Source: Apostichopus japonicus | Lineage: Eukaryota > Echinodermata > Holothuroidea > Aspidochirotida > Stichopodidae | DNA: 64,000 bases | Direction of reading: 5' to 3' | Assembly (NCBI RefSeq): GCF_037975245.1 | Contig: NC_092565.1 | Span: forward strand, 17,151,999-17,215,998 | Notes under the pieces: model-generated | The model's input: only the letters and a program-made list of their open reading frames with translations | Told to the model about the DNA's origin: nothing | Database searches by the model: none | Shown: positions 58,847 to 64,000 of the stretch, piece by piece | Layout: each line of letters begins with the position of its first letter | Position numbering within the stretch: the stretch's first letter is position 1 | Program-made: the position numbers and the translations under genes

Positions 58847-61800
58847 AGTATTAGTTAATCCACCTAATATCTCAGTCCATACAGTGGCGCGATGGCTTGG
58901 CGCACTGTACGAGCTGATGATCGAGACTCTCTTTTGCGTCCGTGGTTCGAACCCCGGTGATGACGTCTTCTGCCGATCTTTTACAGCTCGTGCCTACACG
59001 TTCAGTTGTAAGTATTAGTTAATCCACCTTGTATCTCAGTCCATACAGTGGCGCGATGGCTTGGCGCACTGTACGAGCTGATGATCGAGACTCTCTTTTG
59101 CGTCCGTGGTTCGAACCCCGGTGATGACGTCTTCTGCCGATTTTTTACAGCTCGTGCCTACACGTTCACCTGTAAGTATTAGTTAATCCGCCTAATATCT
59201 CAGTCCATACAGTGGCGCGATGGCTTGGCGCACTGTACGCGCTGATGATCGAGACTCTCTTTTGCGTCCGTGGTTCGAACCCCGGTGATGACGTCTTCTG
59301 CCGATCTTTTACAGCTCTTGCCGACACGTTCCGCTGTAAGTATTAGTTAATCCACCTAATATCTCAGTCCATACAGTGGCGCGATGGCTTGGCGCACTGT
59401 ACGAGCTGATGATCGAGACTCTCTTTTGCGTCCGTGGTTCGAACCCCTGTGATGACGTCTTTTGCCGATCTTTTACAGCTCGTGCCCACACGTTCAGCTG
59501 TAAGTATTAGTTAATCCACCTAATATCTCAGTCCATACAGTGGCGCGGTGGCTTGGCGCACCGTACCAGCTGATGATCGAGACTCTCTTTTGCATCCGTG
59601 GTTCGAACCCCGGTGATGACGTCTTTTGCCGATCTTTTACAGCTCGTGCCCACACGTTCAGCTGTAAGTATTAGTTAATCCACCTAATATCTCAGTCCAT
59701 ACAGTGGCGCGATGGCTTGGCGCACTGTACGAGCTGATGATCGAGACTCTCTTTTGCATCCGTGGTTCGAACCCCGGTGATGACGTCTTTTGCCGATCTT
59801 TTACAGCTCGTGCCTACACGGGGAGCTGTAAGTATTAGTTAATCCACCTAATATCTCAGTCCATACAGTGGCGCGATGGCTTGGCGCACTGTACGAGCTG
59901 ATGATCGAGACTCTCTTTTGCATGCGTGGTTCGAACCCCTGTGATGACGTCTTTTGCCGATCTTTTACAGCTCGTGCCTACATTGTGATCTGTAACTATT
60001 AGTTAATCCACCTAATATCTCAGTCCATACAGTGGCGCGATGGCTTGGCGCACTGTACGAGCTGATGATCGAGACTCTCTTTTGCATCCGTGGTTCGAAC
60101 CCCGGTGATGACGTCTTTTGCCGATCTTTTACAGCTCGTGCCTACACGTTCAGCTGTAAGTATTAGTTAATCCACCTAATATCTCAGTCCATACAGTGGC
60201 GCGATGGCTTGGCGCACTGTACGAGCTGATGATCGAGACTCCCTTTTGCATCCGTGGTTCGAACCCCGGTGATGACGTCTTTTGCCGATCTTTTACAGCT
60301 CGTGCCTACATTGTGATCTGTAACTATTAGTTAATCCACCTAATATCTCAGTCCATACAGTGGCGCGATGGCTTGGCGCACTGTACGAGCTGATGATCGA
60401 GACTCTCTTTTGCATCCGTGGTTCGTACCCCGGTGATGACGTCTTTTGCCGATCTTTTACAGCTCGTGCCTACACGTTCAGCTGTAAGTATTAGTTAATC
60501 CACCTAATATCTCAGTCCATACAGTGGCGCGATGGCTTGGCGCACTGTACGAGCTGATGATCGAGACTCTCTTTTGCATCCGTGGTCCGAACCCCGGTGA
60601 TGACGTCTTTTGCAGATCTTTTACAGCTCGTGCCTACACGTTCAGCTGTAAGTATTAGTTAATCCACGTAATATCTCAGTCCATACAGTGGCGCGATGGC
60701 TTGGCGCACTGTACGAGCTGATGATCGAGACTCTCTTTTGCATCCGTGGTTCGAACCCCGGTGATGACGTCTTTTGCCGATCTTTTACAGCTCGTGCCTA
60801 CGCGTTCAGCTGTAAGTATTAGTTAATCCACCTAATATCTCAGTCCATACAGTGGCGCGATGGCTTGGCGCACTGTACGAGCTGATGATCGAGACTCTCT
60901 TTTGCATCCGTGGTCCGAACCCCGGTGATGACGTCTTTTGCCGATCTTTTACAGCTCGTGCCCACACGTTCAGCTGTAAGTATTAGTTAATCCACCTAAT
61001 ATCTCAGTCCATACAGTGGCGCGATGGCTTGGCGCACTGTACGAGCTGATGATCGAGACTCTCTTTTGCATCCGTGATTCGAACCCCGGTCATGACGTCT
61101 TTTGCCGATCTTTTACAGCTCGTGCCTACACGGGGAGCTGTAAGTATTAGTTAATCCACCTAATATCTCAGTCCATACAGTGGCGCGATGGCTTGGCGCA
61201 CTGTACGAGCTGATGATCGAGACTCTCTTTTGCATCCGTGGTTCGAACCCCTGTGATGACGTCTTTTGCCGATCTTTTACAGCTCGTGCCTACATTGTGA
61301 TCTGTAACTATTAGTTAATCCACCTAATATCTCAGTCCATACAGTGGCGCGATGGCTTGGCGCACTGTACGAGCTGATGATCGAGACTCTCTTTTGCATC
61401 CGTGGTTCGAACCCCGGTGATGACGTCTTTTGCCGATCTTTTACAGCTCGTGCCTACACGTTCAGCTGTAAGTATTAGTTAATCCACCTAATATCTCAGT
61501 CCATACAGTGGCGCGATGGCTTGGCGCACTGTACGAGCTGATGATCGAGACTCTCTTTTGCATCCGTGGTTCGAACCCCTGTGATGACGTCTTTTGCCGA
61601 TCTTTTACAGCTCGTGCCTACATTGTGATCTGTAACTATTAGTTAATCCACCTAATATCTCAGTCCATACAGTGGCGCGATGGCTTGGCGCACTGTACGA
61701 GCTGAAGATCGAGACTCTCTTTTGCATCCGTGGTTCGAACCCCGGTGATGACGTCTTTTGCCGATCTTTTACAGCTCGTGCCTACACGTTCAGCTGTAAG

Positions 61801-64000
61801 TATTAGTTAATCCACCTAATATCTCAGTCCATACAGTGGCGCGATGGCTTGGCGCACTGTACGAGCTGATGATCGAGACTCCCTTTTGCATCCGTGGTTC
61901 GAACCCCGGTGATGACGTCTTTTGCCGATCTTTTACAGCTCGTGCCTACACGTTCAGCTGTAAGTATTAGTTAATCCACCTAATATCTCAGTCCATACAG
62001 TGGCGCGATGGCTTGGCGCACTGTACGAGCTGATGATCGAGACTCTCTTTTGCATCCGTGGTTCGAACCCCGGTGATGACGTCTTTTGCCGATCTTTTAC
62101 AGCTCGTGCCTACACGGGGAGCTGTAAGTATTAGTTAATCCACCTAATATCTCAGTCCATACAGTGGCGCGATGGCTTGGCGCACTGTACGAGCTGATGA
62201 TCGAGACTCTCTTTTGCATCCGTGGTTCGAACCCCGGTGATGACGTCTTTTGCCGATCTTTTACAGCTCGTGCCTACACGTTCAGCTGTAAGTATTAGTT
62301 AATCCACCTTGTATCTCAGCCCATACAGTGGCGCGATGGCTTGGCGCACTGTACGAGCTGATGATCGAGACTCTCTTTTGCGTCCGTGGTTCGAACCCCG
62401 GTGATGACGTCTTCTGCCGATCTTTTACAGCTCGTGCCTACACGTTCACCTGTAAGTATTAGTTAATCCGCCTAATATCTCAGTCCATACAGTGGCGCGA
62501 TGGCTTGGCGCACTGTACGAGCTGATGATCGAGACTCTCTTTTGCATCCGTGGTTCGAACCCCGGTGATCATGTCTTTTGCCGATCTTTTACAGCTCGTG
62601 CCTACACGGGGAGCTGTAAGTATTAGTTAATCCACCTAATATCTCAGTCCATACAGTGGCGCGATGGCTTGGCGCACTGTACGAGCTGATGATCGAGACT
62701 CTCTTTTGCGTCCGTGGTTCGAACCCCGGTGATGACGTCTTCTGCCGATCTTTTACAGCTCGTGCCTACACGTTCAGTTGTAAGTATTAGTTAATCCACC
62801 TTGTATCTCAGTCCATACAGTGGCGCGATGGCTTGGCGCACTGTACGAGCTGATGATCGAGACTCTCTTTTGCGTCCGTGGTTCGAACCCCGGTGATGAC
62901 GTCTTCTGCCGATTTTTTACAGCTCGTGCCTACACGTTCACCTGTAAGTATTAGTTAATCCGCCTAATATCTCAGTCCATACAGTGGCGCGATGGCTTGG
63001 CGCACTGTACGCGCTGATGATCGAGACTCTCTTTTGCGTCCGTGGTTCGAACCCCGGTGATGACGTCTTCTGCCGATCTTTTACAGCTCTTGCCGACACG
63101 TTCCGCTGTAAGTATTAGTTAATCCACCTAATATCTCAGTCCATACAGTGGCGCGATGGCTTGGCGCACTGTACGAGCTGATGATCGAGACTCTCTTTTG
63201 CGTCCGTGGTTCGAACCCCTGTGATGACGTCTTTTGCCGATCTTTTACAGCTCGTTCCCACACGTTCAGCTGTAAGTATTAGTTAATCCACCTAATATCT
63301 CAGTCCATACAGTGGCGCGATGGCTTGGCGCACCGTACCAGCTGATGATCGAGACTCTCTTTTGCATCCGTGGTTCGAACCCCGGTGATGACGTCTTTTG
63401 CCGATCTTTTACAGCTCGTGCCCACACGTTCAGCTGTAAGTATTAGTTAATCCACCTAATATCTCAGTCCATACAGTGGCGCGATGGCTTGGCGCACTGT
63501 ACGAGCTGATGATCGAGACTCTCTTTTGCATCCGTGGTTCGAACCCCGGTGATGACGTCTTTTGCCGATCTTTTACAGCTCGTGCCTACACGGGGAGCTG
63601 TAAGTATTAGTTAATCCACCTAATATCTCAGTCCATACAGTGGCGCGATGGCTTGGCGCACTGTACGAGCTGATGATCGAGACTCTCTTTTGCATCCGTG
63701 GTTCGAACCCCTGTGATGACGTCTTTTGCCGATCTTTTACAGCTCGTGCCTACATTGTGATCTGTAACTATTAGTTAATCCACCTAATATCTCAGTCCAT
63801 ACAGTGGCGCGATGGCTTGGCGCACTGTACGAGCTGATGATCGAGACTCTCTTTTGCATCCGTGGTTCGAACCCCGGTGATGACGTCTTTTGCCGATCTT
63901 TTACAGCTCGTGCCTACACGTTCAGCTGTAAGTATTAGTTAATCCACCTAATATCTCAGTCCATACAGTGGCGCGATGGCTTGGCGCACTGTACGAGCTG
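58847..64000 (+). repeat. Satellite, about 31 monomers, running off the window
   Basis: It continues the zone 3 higher-order pattern, with GTTCCG marker monomers near 59309 and 63081 (23 monomers apart). An empty version of the family B target lies at 62619-62624. Single oddities are GCATGCGTGG near 59921, AGCTGAAGATCG near 61701 and CCGTGATTCGAACC (B box changed) near 61076. No gene or other element is visible. Confidence 0.93.

Noticed and set aside
1-64000. Calling the array centromeric
   Set aside because: A monomer length near nucleosome size and higher-order structure are compatible with it, but nothing in the sequence alone establishes it.

Overview
The window is a eukaryotic repeat region, almost certainly from an invertebrate metazoan. 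I see no host gene, no prokaryotic gene, no rRNA and no CRISPR. About 53 kb is a tandem satellite with a 164-bp monomer (roughly 310 copies, nearly all in one orientation and phase). The rest is non-LTR retrotransposon DNA. The organism call rests on the retrotransposon types (an L1/Tx1-like element and two related families of the jockey/CR1 superfamily) and on the AT-rich element sequence beside a GC-balanced satellite. I cannot name the phylum from the sequence.

Layout. 1-128 is the end of a satellite block. 129-5069 is a 5'-truncated, plus-strand L1/Tx1-like LINE inserted into a monomer with a 14-bp target duplication. Its 3' UTR is interrupted by a minus-strand LINE fragment (family A, 3472-4969). 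5070-38364 is uninterrupted satellite (about 203 monomers). 38365-58846 holds seven copies of a 1,033-bp minus-strand LINE fragment (family B). They are separated by exactly 2, 3, 19, 25, 22 and 5 monomers, and the third copy carries a nested family A fragment. 58847-64000 is satellite again and runs off the window.

Each monomer carries a tRNA-like pair of internal RNA polymerase III motifs: an A-box-like element inside a GCGC-GCGC D-arm-like hairpin, and a near-perfect B box (GGTTCGAACCC) starting 59 bp downstream, followed by T4 runs. The satellite is therefore plausibly derived from a tRNA-related SINE or tRNA pseudogene. Most short ORFs in the array are shadows: the monomer length is not a multiple of 3, and their GFEPR peptide is simply the B box read in antisense.

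The family B copies share truncation point, tail and 6-bp target duplication, and empty versions of the same site occur elsewhere in the array. This points to one retrotransposition event that was then copied along with the satellite as part of higher-order repeats, including two adjacent 4,647-bp units that look almost identical. Both LINE families keep a 3' UTR double hairpin with compensatory changes between families, probably the signal their reverse transcriptase recognises. No element here looks autonomous: all are 5'-truncated and several carry stops or frameshifts. Near-identical repeats of this kind are also where assemblies fail, so copy numbers and order need long-read support.
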